From Tardiphaga sp. P9-11 (GTDB lineage: Bacteria > Pseudomonadota > Alphaproteobacteria > Rhizobiales > Xanthobacteraceae), in contig NZ_NPKQ01000004.1 in assembly GCF_008329525.1 (NCBI RefSeq), positions 372,001-436,000 of the forward strand: a stretch of DNA of 64,000 nucleotides, given 5' to 3'. Shown in pieces: positions 20,056 through 28,006 of the stretch. The position numbers and the translations under genes are program-made. Positions within the stretch are counted from its first letter, which is position 1. Each line of letters starts with the position of its first letter. The notes below the pieces were generated by a model, which saw only the letters and a program-made list of their open reading frames with translations, had not been told where the DNA came from and searched no databases.

Positions 20056-20374
20056 GACTGCATTCCTTCTCTTCGAGGTGAACAGAAACGCGCAGTCGCC
20101 TGAAAAGGTTGCATACGCTCTCCTGAAGTCGCTTTAGCTCCGTTTCAGTTCAATTTTGTTAAAGGCGTGCGACAGCCAGACGAACTTTCAAGACATCCTT
20201 TCCAAGGCGTTTGCAGATTTGCCGCCCGGATTGTGTCGTCGGCATGGGCGTCACGAAATAATTCAGCAGGGGACGAAACCATTTTCCTCTTGGGCCGCAG
20301 ACGTGCCGAAACCGCCATTGGCTATCCATTTGCCAACGACATGGCGGACAGCGCTGCCAACCCGGAGACGTCAG

Positions 20375-20536
20375 ATGCGCACCATCAGCTTCATCCTCGC
20401 TTTCGTCTTCTTCCTGGCAGGCCCGTCGATGGCCGGTTCCACCGATGGCAACTTGCCGGGTATCGGCACCTTCGCCTTTACCGGTTCGCCCGTGATCAGT
20501 GCAGCTGCGCCGATGGCTGTGGCCTACGCACGCTGA
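20375..20536 (+). CDS. Very small secreted protein
   Basis: A 53-residue product: a signal peptide (MRTISFILAFVFFLAGPSMA, cut before GST) followed by only about 33 residues (GNLPGIGTFAFTGSPV, then an Ala-rich end). GGAG lies 8 bases before the ATG. The upstream in-frame extension to 20156 is basic and not signal-like, so the short start is preferred. It has no Cys or catalytic motif. It sits 47 bases upstream of another small secreted gene, probably in one transcript. Function unknown. Confidence 0.6.
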   Translation: MRTISFILAFVFFLAGPSMAGSTDGNLPGIGTFAFTGSPVISAAAPMAVAYAR

Positions 20537-20583
20537 TTTCGATCGCGGATGGACACCTGAGAAACAACAAGAAAAGTTTTGAA

Positions 20584-20970
20584 ATGACTCGACCACGTCT
20601 TCTGACCGTTATCGCTGTTGCCGCCAGCCTTGCAGGCTCCGTTACGGGAAGTGCGGCGCAGGCGCAGATCTGGTCGTGGCGAAAACTACCGGACCAGCGT
20701 GGTGAGTTCGTCCGTCTGTGTTCGCCGCATATGGTTGGGCGCTGGGCGCATCCGGAAGAAGTTTGCGGCTGCCTGCACGACCACGCCGTGGCAACGGTGG
20801 AAGACACTGATTTGCGCGAGGCGCTGCTGCGCGGCATCAGCGAGCGCGGCGTGCCAACCATCGAGAAAGATTGGATTCCGGCATCGAAGCAGTCGATGAT
20901 CAGCGCGACCTTCACGCAGATCGCCAAGCCGACCCTGCAATGCATGTATGATCCGGCGCCGCTGGATTGA
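20584..20970 (+). CDS. Secreted protein with conserved-looking cysteines, unknown function
   Basis: A 128-residue protein with a signal peptide (about 1-27, ending SAAQAQ). The mature part contains LCSPHM, EEVCGCLHDHAVAT and LQCMYDP: four cysteines that could pair in the periplasm. There is no recognisable domain. I start at ATG 20584, because this yields the signal peptide; the frame is open to 20167, but the extension is not protein-like. Its neighbour upstream is another small exported protein. Confidence 0.7.
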   Translation: MTRPRLLTVIAVAASLAGSVTGSAAQAQIWSWRKLPDQRGEFVRLCSPHMVGRWAHPEEVCGCLHDHAVATVEDTDLREALLRGISERGVPTIEKDWIPASKQSMISATFTQIAKPTLQCMYDPAPLD

Positions 20971-21147
20971 ACCGGTTAGTTAATGCTCGCGAGATCTTTT
21001 TGCGCCGTCCCGTCGCGCCAAAATGATCGCGGATTTCTATCTTTCCCTCTCGTCATCCCGTTACGGCCGATGATAGCGTTTTGCCTCACCATCGTTGGGT
21101 GAGGGGGATTCGCTATAAATTGGGCCGGCGGGAACCGAGGGATTTTT

Positions 21148-21597
21148 ATGCGATTTGTTCTGATCTGTTTTTCTTGTGTATCAATATTTCTGACCGGCGC
21201 GGCACTGGCCGCAGACACCAGCACCCAGGAAACTAACAAGAAGGTTGTCGTCGAATTCTACGAAAAGGGCCTCAATCAAAAAGACTTCGAGGCGGCATCC
21301 AGATATTTCGGTCCGCGCTATGTTCAGCATAATCCCAATGCGGCTGACGGCATCGAGGGCTTCAAAGGCTTCATCGGTTTCCTGCGGGAGAAATTCCCGG
21401 ACTCGCATAGCGAGATCAAGCAGGTGTTCGCCGACGGCGACTATGTGATCCTGCATGTCCACGCCGTGCGCGAGAAGGGCACGCGAGGCAACGCCATCAT
21501 CGACATCTTCAAGCTGGAGAACGGCAAGATCGTCGAGCATTGGGATGCCGTTCAACCGATCCCGGAAAAGTCCGCCAACAGCAACGGCATGTTCTGA
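21148..21597 (+). CDS. Exported NTF2-like (SnoaL-type) protein
   Basis: A 149-residue protein: signal peptide (about 1-22, ending ALAAD), then a cone-shaped NTF2/SnoaL-like domain (VVVEFYEKGLNQKDFEAASR, PRYVQHNPNAADG, IIDIFKLENGKIVEHWDAVQ). The QHNP and EHWD motifs are typical of SnoaL-like proteins, which bind or isomerise small molecules. Its stop codon overlaps the ATG of the following SDR (TGATG), implying translational coupling of an exported protein to a cytosolic oxidoreductase. The substrate is unknown. Confidence 0.85.
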   Translation: MRFVLICFSCVSIFLTGAALAADTSTQETNKKVVVEFYEKGLNQKDFEAASRYFGPRYVQHNPNAADGIEGFKGFIGFLREKFPDSHSEIKQVFADGDYVILHVHAVREKGTRGNAIIDIFKLENGKIVEHWDAVQPIPEKSANSNGMF

Positions 21598-22433
21598 TGG
21601 ACATGGCCCGGCCCCAGCGTGACGATCGATTGGAAGGCAAGGTTGCCATCATTACCGGCGCGGGGTCCCGCGGAGACGGTATCGGCAACGGACGCGCCGC
21701 AGCGGTGCTGCTTGCGCGGCACGGCGCGCGTGTCGCGCTGGTCGATACCGACGTAGACGCCGCCGAGGAAACGGCGCGTTTGATCGCTGCGGAGGGCGGC
21801 GTCACGCAGATCTATGATGGCGATGTCAGCGACCGCGCGTCGTGCGAAGCGATCGTCGAACGCACCGTCGAAGGCTTCGGACGGCTGGACATCCTCGTCA
21901 ACAATGTCGGCCTCACCGGGCCGCGCGGCGATGCCATCGAGGTCGATGATCTCGCCTGGGACAGTGCCATGCGGGTTAACGTCGCCTCGATGATGCTGAT
22001 GGCGAAATATGCCATTCCGGAAATGATCAAGTCCGGCGGCGGCTCGATCATCAATCTGACGTCGATCGCCGGCCTGCGCGGTGGCCATCCGAGCCTGCTG
22101 TATCCGACGTCGAAATCGGCGGTGATCGGTCTCACCAGAGCGATGGCGGCACATCACGGCCGCGATGGCATTCGCGTCAACTGCATCGCTCCCGGCACGG
22201 TCTATACACCGATGGTGGCGTCGCGTGGCATGAGCGATGAGATGCGCAAGGCGCGCGCAGCTGGCACACTACTGGGCACCGAAGGGACCGGCTGGGATAT
22301 CGGGTATGGTGTTCTGTTTCTTGCCAGCGACGAGGCGCGCTGGATCACAGGGATCACGCTGGCGATCGATGGCGGTGCGAGTGTGGGCCAGACCGGTTCA
22401 CCGGTGCCGCCAAGCGAGCCGCTGCGGCACTGA
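21597..22433 (+). CDS. Short-chain dehydrogenase/reductase
   Basis: An NAD(P)-dependent oxidoreductase of 278 residues. It shows the cofactor loop TGAGSRGDGIGNG (20-32), NNVGLTG, and the catalytic set Ser156, Tyr169 and Lys173 (LTSIAG followed by YPTSKSAV), with the usual 13-residue Ser-Tyr spacing. The Asp at the end of strand 2 (ALVDTD) suggests NAD rather than NADP. The ATG overlaps the stop of the preceding NTF2-like gene. The C-terminus IDGGASVGQTG is typical of classical SDRs. The substrate cannot be inferred. Confidence 0.92.
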   Translation: MDMARPQRDDRLEGKVAIITGAGSRGDGIGNGRAAAVLLARHGARVALVDTDVDAAEETARLIAAEGGVTQIYDGDVSDRASCEAIVERTVEGFGRLDILVNNVGLTGPRGDAIEVDDLAWDSAMRVNVASMMLMAKYAIPEMIKSGGGSIINLTSIAGLRGGHPSLLYPTSKSAVIGLTRAMAAHHGRDGIRVNCIAPGTVYTPMVASRGMSDEMRKARAAGTLLGTEGTGWDIGYGVLFLASDEARWITGITLAIDGGASVGQTGSPVPPSEPLRH

Positions 22434-22463
22434 TGAGAATGTTTTGGACTCGCATATCTTGGA

Positions 22464-22709
22464 CTACCGCGTCTTGGTGCCTGCGCGGGGAACGCATTTC
22501 CGAACTCGTGTGACACCAGACGTGCTCAGTGTCGTGCCGGAAACTTCCTTGATCTGGCCGGTCGGGCAAGAGCCGTCATCGACCTGAATGCGCTGGCCGA
22601 GGCGGAGACCGACAATGTCCTGTTCGCGACTGACCTGATCGATCGCCAGCGCCGGCGTTGTCAGCGCAAGCGAAGCCAGAATTCCTGATAGCCAGAGTGC
22701 CGAACGCAT
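22464..22709 (-). CDS. Small secreted protein, conserved-hypothetical type
   Basis: An 81-residue product with a signal peptide (MRSALWLSGILASLALTTPA, cut near LAID), then a short basic domain: GLRLGQRIQVDDGSCPTGQIK and GVTRVRKCVPR, with two cysteines. The open frame reaches back to 22820, but ATG 22709 gives the signal. Length and pattern resemble a family of small rhizobial exported proteins of unknown function. It lies 13 bases downstream of another small gene on the same strand, so the two are probably co-transcribed. Confidence 0.65.
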   Translation of the reverse strand: MRSALWLSGILASLALTTPALAIDQVSREQDIVGLRLGQRIQVDDGSCPTGQIKEVSGTTLSTSGVTRVRKCVPRAGTKTR

Positions 22710-22722
22710 CGTGCGACCTTTG

Positions 22723-22875
22723 TTACTTGTTCTGGATCTTGAGGCCGTCGGGACCGACATTGATCTGCAGCCCGCTCGGTTCCTTCTTGGTCTGGTAGAG
22801 ATTGTAGCCGAGCACGCCAATGCCGACGATCAGCGCGCCGATAATCAGATAGAGCACGTTGCGATTGCCGGACAT
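22723..22875 (-). CDS. Small single-pass membrane protein
   Basis: A 50-residue protein: MSGNRNVLYLIIGALIVGIG begins a single transmembrane helix ending near LGYNLYQTKK, followed by a short hydrophilic tail EPSGLQINVGPDGLKIQNK. The N-terminal stretch plus one helix is typical of small membrane proteins common in Bradyrhizobium-type genomes. The ATG at 22875 follows GGAGACCCGCTTG in the sense strand. It is probably co-transcribed with the small secreted gene downstream. Function unknown. Confidence 0.7.
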   Translation of the reverse strand: MSGNRNVLYLIIGALIVGIGVLGYNLYQTKKEPSGLQINVGPDGLKIQNK

Positions 22876-22993
22876 CAAGCGGGTCTCCGTTGGGGGCAGA
22901 TCTGCCTGCCGGGCATTCTGTCTGCCTTGATTGTAGGGATGTGCATCCGATTCTAGAAGCGCAGCGGTTGCCGGCATTGAGTGCCAGCCAGCC

Positions 22994-24493
22994 TCAAGTT
23001 CTAGACCCTGTGTGGGTTCCACGCGTCTTTGCCGCAGGCTTGCGGTCCGCGCGCAAACTCGCCGCTGTGGCTTTCGCCAGTCTTTCCGCCGATGTGACAA
23101 GCTCACGAATGGGATGGCCGGCGAAGCCGAGCACAAATCCCGGGGCTGGGCGAGCGCGCAGATAAGTGTCGGCCAGGAGCCAGCCTTCGACGCCGGCAGC
23201 GGCCTTGGCTTTGGCAGCTACCTCAAGCGGCGTTGTTGGCGCAAATTTCGCGACCAGATGCAGGCCCTGCGACGGCACGGGTACTGACAGCCGGCCGTCC
23301 GAAGCCTGCGTCAACGTCGCGGCCAGCGCATCGCGCGCCTCGCGATAGACGCCGCGCATCTTGCGCAGGTTGGCTGCGAAGGCACCTGAATTCAGCATAT
23401 CCGCGACTGCGCCTTCCATCAGTGTACCGGGAAAGCGATCCATCGCCGCGCGCGCCGTCGTGACCGGACCGATCAGACGCTCGGGCAGGGCGCAGTAGCC
23501 TATGCGCAGGCCGGGAAACAGCGTCTTTGCGAAGGTGCCCATATAGATCACGCGCTGCAAATGATCGATGCCGGCCAGCGACAGCAGCGGCGCGCCGTCA
23601 TAGCGAAACTCGCTGTCGTAATCGTCTTCGAACACAAAGGCATTTGCTTCGCGTGCCCAATCGAGCAGTTCGAGCCGACGTGGCATCGCCATCTGCACGC
23701 CCAATGGAAACTGATGCGATGGGGTCACATAGGCCGCACGCGCGTTCGGCGCGGCCGTGCGGCCTTTGGCGACGATCAGGCCGAAGTCATCGACCGGTAC
23801 CGCCACCGGCCGCGCGCCGCAATGTTCGATCGATTTTCGGGCGGCAGGGTAACCGGGGTCTTCGCACCAGATCTGTTCGCCCGGCTTGAGAATGGCTGAT
23901 AGCGCGATGCGCAGCCCGTGCTGCGTGCCCGATGTTAGCATGATCTGATCGGGATCGCAGCGCAGTCCGCGCGCCGACAGAAGATGATTGGCGATGGCGG
24001 TGCGCAGCTCGAAGCTGCCGCGCGGATCGCCGTAATGCAGATGCTCGCTACCGAAAGCGCGCAGGCGGCGGCCGGCGAAAGCGCGGAAACGGCGCAGTGC
24101 CTGTTCGTCGATATGAGTGCAGCCGAGGGCGAGCGTGCCGCGTTGAGGTGCATCAATGGCGATTGCCTTGGTCGGCTTGCTGTCGACCCGCGTCGGGATC
24201 CGTGCAGCGACGAAGGTGCCGGAGCCGACCCGCGCAACGGCAAGGCCGTCGGCGATCAACCGCTCATAGGCGTCGGTGACAGCGTTGCGCTGGAAGCCGG
24301 TTTGCTTTGCGAGAATGCGCGATGGGGGCAGCGCTGCACCGGGCTTGGCAACTCCGCCAGTGATGGCGTGGCACAGCGCCTGATAGAGCCGGTCCTGCGA
24401 TGATGCGCCTTCAGTGATATGCGCGCCAGTGAGATCGAGCGGAAGCTCGGGTTTCGGAATTGGCTTCGCTGAATTGGTCGGAATTTTTCGCAT
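22994..24493 (-). CDS. MocR/PdxR-type GntR regulator with aminotransferase domain
   Basis: A chimeric transcription factor of 499 residues. The N-terminal winged helix-turn-helix lies at about 34-96 (DRLYQALCHAI, PSRILAKQTGFQRNAVTDAY), and the C-terminal fold type I aminotransferase-like domain binds PLP. The PLP-lysine region is visible in YMGTFAKTLFPGLRIGY, and the Asp of FVFEDDYDSEF contacts the pyridine nitrogen. MocR regulators sense PLP or amines and usually control a divergent gene. Here a pyridoxamine-phosphate-oxidase-like gene starts 73 bases away on the other strand. ATG 24493 (MRKIP) was chosen over the longer open frame from 24613. Confidence 0.88.
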   Translation of the reverse strand: MRKIPTNSAKPIPKPELPLDLTGAHITEGASSQDRLYQALCHAITGGVAKPGAALPPSRILAKQTGFQRNAVTDAYERLIADGLAVARVGSGTFVAARIPTRVDSKPTKAIAIDAPQRGTLALGCTHIDEQALRRFRAFAGRRLRAFGSEHLHYGDPRGSFELRTAIANHLLSARGLRCDPDQIMLTSGTQHGLRIALSAILKPGEQIWCEDPGYPAARKSIEHCGARPVAVPVDDFGLIVAKGRTAAPNARAAYVTPSHQFPLGVQMAMPRRLELLDWAREANAFVFEDDYDSEFRYDGAPLLSLAGIDHLQRVIYMGTFAKTLFPGLRIGYCALPERLIGPVTTARAAMDRFPGTLMEGAVADMLNSGAFAANLRKMRGVYREARDALAATLTQASDGRLSVPVPSQGLHLVAKFAPTTPLEVAAKAKAAAGVEGWLLADTYLRARPAPGFVLGFAGHPIRELVTSAERLAKATAASLRADRKPAAKTRGTHTGSRT

Positions 24494-24566
24494 GGAATTG
24501 GCACTATCGCAGACCAAATGCAGCGATACAACAATGTCGAACGCTTCCAATCGACAGGGAATTGCC

Positions 24567-25319
24567 GTGAGCACAGCCGAATCGAAGACCACTGAATCGA
24601 CGAGCACCGACACGCCGTCTTACCCGCTCACGTCGCGCAACCGGGTGAAGCGACGCCACGATCGCGGCTTCTATGACCACGAGACCGTTCATAAAATTCT
24701 GGACGCGTCGATGATGTGCCACGTCTCCTACGTCATCGACGGCCAGCCCTACTGCACGCCGACATTCTTCTGGCGCGAAGGTACCAAGCTGTACTGGCAC
24801 GGTAGCAGTGCCAGCCGTATGCTGAAGAACCAGACTGCGCAGCAACGCGTCTGTCTCACAGTCGCTTTTCTCGACAGCCTCGTGCTGGCGCGCTGCGGCT
24901 TCAATCATTCGGCGGACTACCGGGCGGTGATGGCGTTCGGAAACGCCTATCTGGTCACCGATCCGGATGAGAAGGAACGGGCGGGCATTGCGATGGTCGA
25001 CCGGTTCTTTCCGGATCGTACCGCCAGTCTGCGCGAGACCACGGCGCAGGAGATGAAGGCAACGTCGTTCATCGCCATGGAGATCGAGGAAGCCTCGGCC
25101 AAAATCCGCGCCAAGGGCGTCGCCGATGACGACGAGGATTACGAGCTGCCGATTTATGCCGAGCGCATTCCGGTGAAGACGGTGATCGGTGCGCCAGAAC
25201 CATGTCCGCGGCTGTTGCCCGGTGTCGAACGGCCGGCGTCCTTGCAAGCTTATTCGGAGGGCCGGCTGCTCGAAGATGCACTGACAGACACCTATTTTCT
25301 GCAATACCCGGAGGGGTAA
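24567..25319 (+). CDS. Pyridoxamine 5'-phosphate oxidase-like flavin-binding protein
   Basis: A 250-residue protein of the split-barrel FMN-binding superfamily: VHKILDASMMCHVSYVIDG, then CTPTFFWREGTKLYWHGS and RMLKNQTAQQRVCLTVAFLD, typical of the PNPOx-like group related to 5-nitroimidazole reductases rather than true PdxH. The GTG at 24567 has AGGGA 7 bases upstream; ATG 24534 is an alternative adding 11 residues. It is divergent from the MocR regulator, which probably controls it. Possible roles are vitamin B6 salvage, FMN- or F420-type reduction, or haem binding. The specificity cannot be resolved. Confidence 0.8.
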   Translation: MSTAESKTTESTSTDTPSYPLTSRNRVKRRHDRGFYDHETVHKILDASMMCHVSYVIDGQPYCTPTFFWREGTKLYWHGSSASRMLKNQTAQQRVCLTVAFLDSLVLARCGFNHSADYRAVMAFGNAYLVTDPDEKERAGIAMVDRFFPDRTASLRETTAQEMKATSFIAMEIEEASAKIRAKGVADDDEDYELPIYAERIPVKTVIGAPEPCPRLLPGVERPASLQAYSEGRLLEDALTDTYFLQYPEG

Positions 25320-25361
25320 GGGGCGAGCATCTCAGGATGACGGCGTCGGTGCTCGTGCCGA

Positions 25362-26144
25362 TTATGGCCACAGCGCCGCGACGATCGCGTCCAGTCCGTC
25401 CGTCAATGCCGCTGGTCCCGGTTGCAGGATCAGCGGCGATTTGATTTCGACGATACGGTTGTCGCGGATTGCGGGAATCTTGTTCCAGCCCGGTCGCTGC
25501 CGGATTTTATCGGGCACAACCTTCTTGCCGCACCACGAGGCGAGGATCGCATCGGGAGCTGCTGCAATCACGTCGGCTGGTAAGACGACGCGATCCTTCG
25601 CCGCTTTCTGAAAACGCATCTGCGGAAATGCGTCTTCGCCGCCGGCGATCTCGATCAGTTCGGAGACCCAGCCAATTCCGGCAATCAGCGGATCGTCCCA
25701 TTCCTCGAAATAGACGCGCGGCTTTGTCTGCCGCAAGTCTGCCGCAGCTTTGACGCTGGAAAGTCGCAGCTCAAACTGCGTTGCGAGTTGATTTGCGCGC
25801 TCGCTGGCACCGACCATCGCACCGAGCGTGCGGATCATCGCCAGAATGCCGGCGATGTCGCGCTGGTTGAACACGTGGACGGCGATGCCGGCGCGCGTCA
25901 GGTCTGCGGCGATTTCAGCCTGCAGATCGGAGAAGCACAGCACCAGGTCAGGATCGAGTGTGAGGATCTTCGGCACGTCAGCCGAGATGAATGCCGACAC
26001 CCGCGGCTTCTCGCGGCGCACCTGCGGCGGCCGCACCGCGTAGCCGGAAACGCCGACGATGCGATCCTGCTCGCCGAGCAGATACAGCGTCTCCACGGTC
26101 TCTTCCGTAAGGCAGACGATCCGGCGTGGCGGGAAGTGGCGCAT
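25362..26144 (-). CDS. BtuF-like (cobalamin/iron-siderophore) binding protein without signal peptide
   Basis: A class III periplasmic-binding-protein fold of 260 residues: RRIVCLTEETVETLYLLGEQ, IVGVSGYA, PKILTLDPDLVLCFSDLQ, YFEEWDDPLIAGIGWVSELI, NKIPAIRDNRIVEI. This is the BtuF/FhuD topology with the long central helix. The best start, ATG 26144 (MRHFPPR), begins directly in the domain with no signal peptide. The longer frame from ATG 26207 is hydrophilic and not a signal either. There is no ABC permease or ATPase nearby. The product may be cytosolic; the ligand is not shown by sequence. Confidence 0.8.
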   Translation of the reverse strand: MRHFPPRRIVCLTEETVETLYLLGEQDRIVGVSGYAVRPPQVRREKPRVSAFISADVPKILTLDPDLVLCFSDLQAEIAADLTRAGIAVHVFNQRDIAGILAMIRTLGAMVGASERANQLATQFELRLSSVKAAADLRQTKPRVYFEEWDDPLIAGIGWVSELIEIAGGEDAFPQMRFQKAAKDRVVLPADVIAAAPDAILASWCGKKVVPDKIRQRPGWNKIPAIRDNRIVEIKSPLILQPGPAALTDGLDAIVAALWP

Positions 26145-26257
26145 GATGCCGATATGCCTGTTAACAAAAGGCTTGTCACGGCATGGTGTTGTGTCGTGAA
26201 ATTTCATCAAGTCCGCATGACGATGGGCGAGACAGACTGCAGGGAGATAATGCCAGC

Positions 26258-26656
26258 ATGACGCCACTCGACAAGATCCACAGCCTCGCAATGCCGTTTT
26301 CCGTCTCGATGGGCGTGACCTTTACCGACGCCGACCTGGAGCGCGTCGTTGCCACGATGCTGGTGCGCGAGGACCTGTGCACGCTCGGCCATACGATCCA
26401 CGGCGGCGCGGTGATGGCGCTCGCCGATGCGGTTGGTGCGGCGGCGACGGTCATCAATCTGCCGGAGGGCGCCAAAGGAACGACGACCATCGAGAGCAAG
26501 ACCAATTTCACAGGCGGGGCGAAAGCAGGAAGCACCGTGCGCGCGATCGCAACACCGGTTCATCGGGGACGCAGAACGCAGGTGTGGCAAACCCGAATCG
26601 AGACCGATGAGGGCAAACTGGTGGGCATCGTGACGCAGACCCAACTGGTGCTGTAA
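26258..26656 (+). CDS. PaaI/hotdog-fold thioesterase
   Basis: A 132-residue single hotdog domain that hydrolyses acyl- or aryl-CoA thioesters. Signature region: GHTIHGGAVMALADAVGAAA, with the Asp and the HGG turn of PaaI-like enzymes, followed by TTTIESKTNFTGGAKAG. The ATG at 26258 gives the normal length; the GGGAG upstream is somewhat far (11 bases). It starts 113 bases from the divergent BtuF-like gene. There are no phenylacetate genes nearby, so 'PaaI' denotes the family only. Confidence 0.88.
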   Translation: MTPLDKIHSLAMPFSVSMGVTFTDADLERVVATMLVREDLCTLGHTIHGGAVMALADAVGAAATVINLPEGAKGTTTIESKTNFTGGAKAGSTVRAIATPVHRGRRTQVWQTRIETDEGKLVGIVTQTQLVL

Positions 26657-26828
26657 GGCGGCGCGACGCACCTTAAGATTTTGTTAATCCTGGGATAATT
26701 GCATGGCTTACCTGCGGTGGGCGCTGGCAGGTGCGGCATCAACGCCCTTGTATTTCATGGTGCGTTGCACAATATAGGGTGTCTAGGGAATCGACGCTTT
26801 CCTCGAGGGCAACTTGAGGATTTTGACC

Positions 26829-27461
26829 ATGTTAGACGCAGCTACCACCATCGCCATTTCGACTCGGGCTCCCGCCCGCGGTCACGTGCGTGTCCTTGCA
26901 GCCCGCGAGCTGCCGCTATTCCGCGATCATCTCTTGAGACTGGACCGCGAAAGCCGCCGCGATCGTTTCAACGGTTCGCTCGACGACGAATGGGTCGCGC
27001 GTTACGCCGAGAAATCCGTCAATACCGGCACCGTCATTCTTGTTTACTTCGAGGACGGCATCGTGCGCGGCGCCGCTGAACTGCATCAGGCTGATCTGTC
27101 GACGGACTCTCTGCCCGAGATTGCCTTCAGTGTTGAATCGATCGTGCGCCGCAAGGGCGTCGGCAGCATCCTGTTCACCAAGCTGATCGCGAAGGCGCGA
27201 TCGATGGGCTATGCGAAGCTGCGCATTACCACCGGCGCGCAGAACGATGCGATGCGTGCGCTGGCCAACAAGTTCGGTGCGCACCTGTCGTTCCGCCATG
27301 GCGAATCCACGGGCATCATAGACCTGCGCGATCCCATGGGGGCAGGACTCGTGGCCGAGCCGAAGAAGACCTCGGCGCTCGATGTGGCGCGCGCGGTGGC
27401 CGATTATAACCGGGCCTATTGGGGTCTGTGGCTGAAGCTCGCCGGCTGGGGCAAGTCTTGA
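26829..27461 (+). CDS. GNAT-family N-acetyltransferase
   Basis: A 210-residue acetyl-CoA-dependent acyltransferase. The acetyl-CoA loop is visible as RRKGVGSILFTKLIAKARSMGY (R-x-x-G-x-G motif), preceded by the strand VILVYFEDGIVRGAAELH. A C-terminal extension (ALDVARAVADYNRAYWGLWL) follows the domain. The ATG at 26829 has GAGG upstream; a TTG at 26814 is possible. The acceptor is unknown. A 15-bp tandem duplication covers its stop codon and an intrinsic terminator follows. Confidence 0.88.
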   Translation: MLDAATTIAISTRAPARGHVRVLAARELPLFRDHLLRLDRESRRDRFNGSLDDEWVARYAEKSVNTGTVILVYFEDGIVRGAAELHQADLSTDSLPEIAFSVESIVRRKGVGSILFTKLIAKARSMGYAKLRITTGAQNDAMRALANKFGAHLSFRHGESTGIIDLRDPMGAGLVAEPKKTSALDVARAVADYNRAYWGLWLKLAGWGKS

Positions 27462-27482
27462 ACAGGTAAGTCTTGAACAGGA
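27453..27482. repeat. 15-bp tandem duplication across the acetyltransferase stop codon
   Basis: AAGTCTTGAACAGGT at 27453-27467 is repeated immediately at 27468-27482, with only the last base changed. The unit includes the TGA stop (27459-27461), so the duplication adds only non-coding sequence. Probably a slippage event. Confidence 0.8.
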
Positions 27483-27517
27483 AGTCATCCTGAGCAACGA
27501 ACCATAGTAAGCAAAGA

Positions 27518-27547
27518 AAAAGGCCTCGTGATGAACGAGGCCTTTTT
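27518..27547. terminator. Bidirectional intrinsic terminator
   Basis: AAAGGCCTCGT and ACGAGGCCTTT form an 11-bp stem with a short GATGA-type loop, flanked by A and T runs on both sides. It lies between the convergent acetyltransferase (+) and small hypothetical (-) genes and can serve both. Confidence 0.88.
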
Positions 27548-27574
27548 GTTGCTTGCGGGCAGGGCGCCCGGCGC

Positions 27575-27880
27575 TCAGATGCGCTTGTCGTTGCCGAATT
27601 TGCGCGTCACGCGACGCTCCACGACCACCGAACGCTGAGCGCCTTGCTCGCCTGCGATGACGCGGGTCACGCGCAGCGTGCCGGTCACGGTCGAGCGATT
27701 GGCCTTCTTCACTTCAGCCTGCACGGCGTCGAACGGCATACCCATCAGCGATGCGGCGATTTCCGCCTGCTGATCGAGGTCCTCGGTGATGCCCATCGCG
27801 GCGAAGATGGCTTCTTCCAGGGTCGGGGGATCGCGTCGCACACGGCGCGTTCCATATTTCGTGTTCCAGTCTTCGCTCAT
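27575..27880 (-). CDS. Conserved-type small protein, unknown function
   Basis: A 101-residue, soluble, highly charged protein: SEDWNTKYGTRRVRRDPPTL, then EEAIFAAMGITEDLDQQAEI, then a basic second half (VTRVIAGEQGAQRSVVVERR). It has no catalytic motif, signal or membrane segment. ATG 27880 is preferred over the frame from 27934, because the extension is very basic and unstructured. It stands alone and is convergent to the acetyltransferase gene through a shared terminator. The Arg-rich surface would fit nucleic-acid binding, but that is inference only. Confidence 0.7.
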   Translation of the reverse strand: MSEDWNTKYGTRRVRRDPPTLEEAIFAAMGITEDLDQQAEIAASLMGMPFDAVQAEVKKANRSTVTGTLRVTRVIAGEQGAQRSVVVERRVTRKFGNDKRI

Positions 27881-28006
27881 CGCTCGCCTCAGTGTTGATT
27901 TGCGATACCTAAGGGAGTGGTTGTTGCATTGCAATATGGAACTGCCGCGACAAAGCAGCCATGCAAACTTGTTCCCGGAAAATTAGAAAGAGTTTGGTCG
28001 GTAGCT

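Noticed and set aside
19952-20137. 61-codon plus-strand ORF ending AQSPEKVAYALLKSL
   Set aside because: It overlaps the uncertain minus frame, has no signal, domain or good ribosome-binding site; likely chance.
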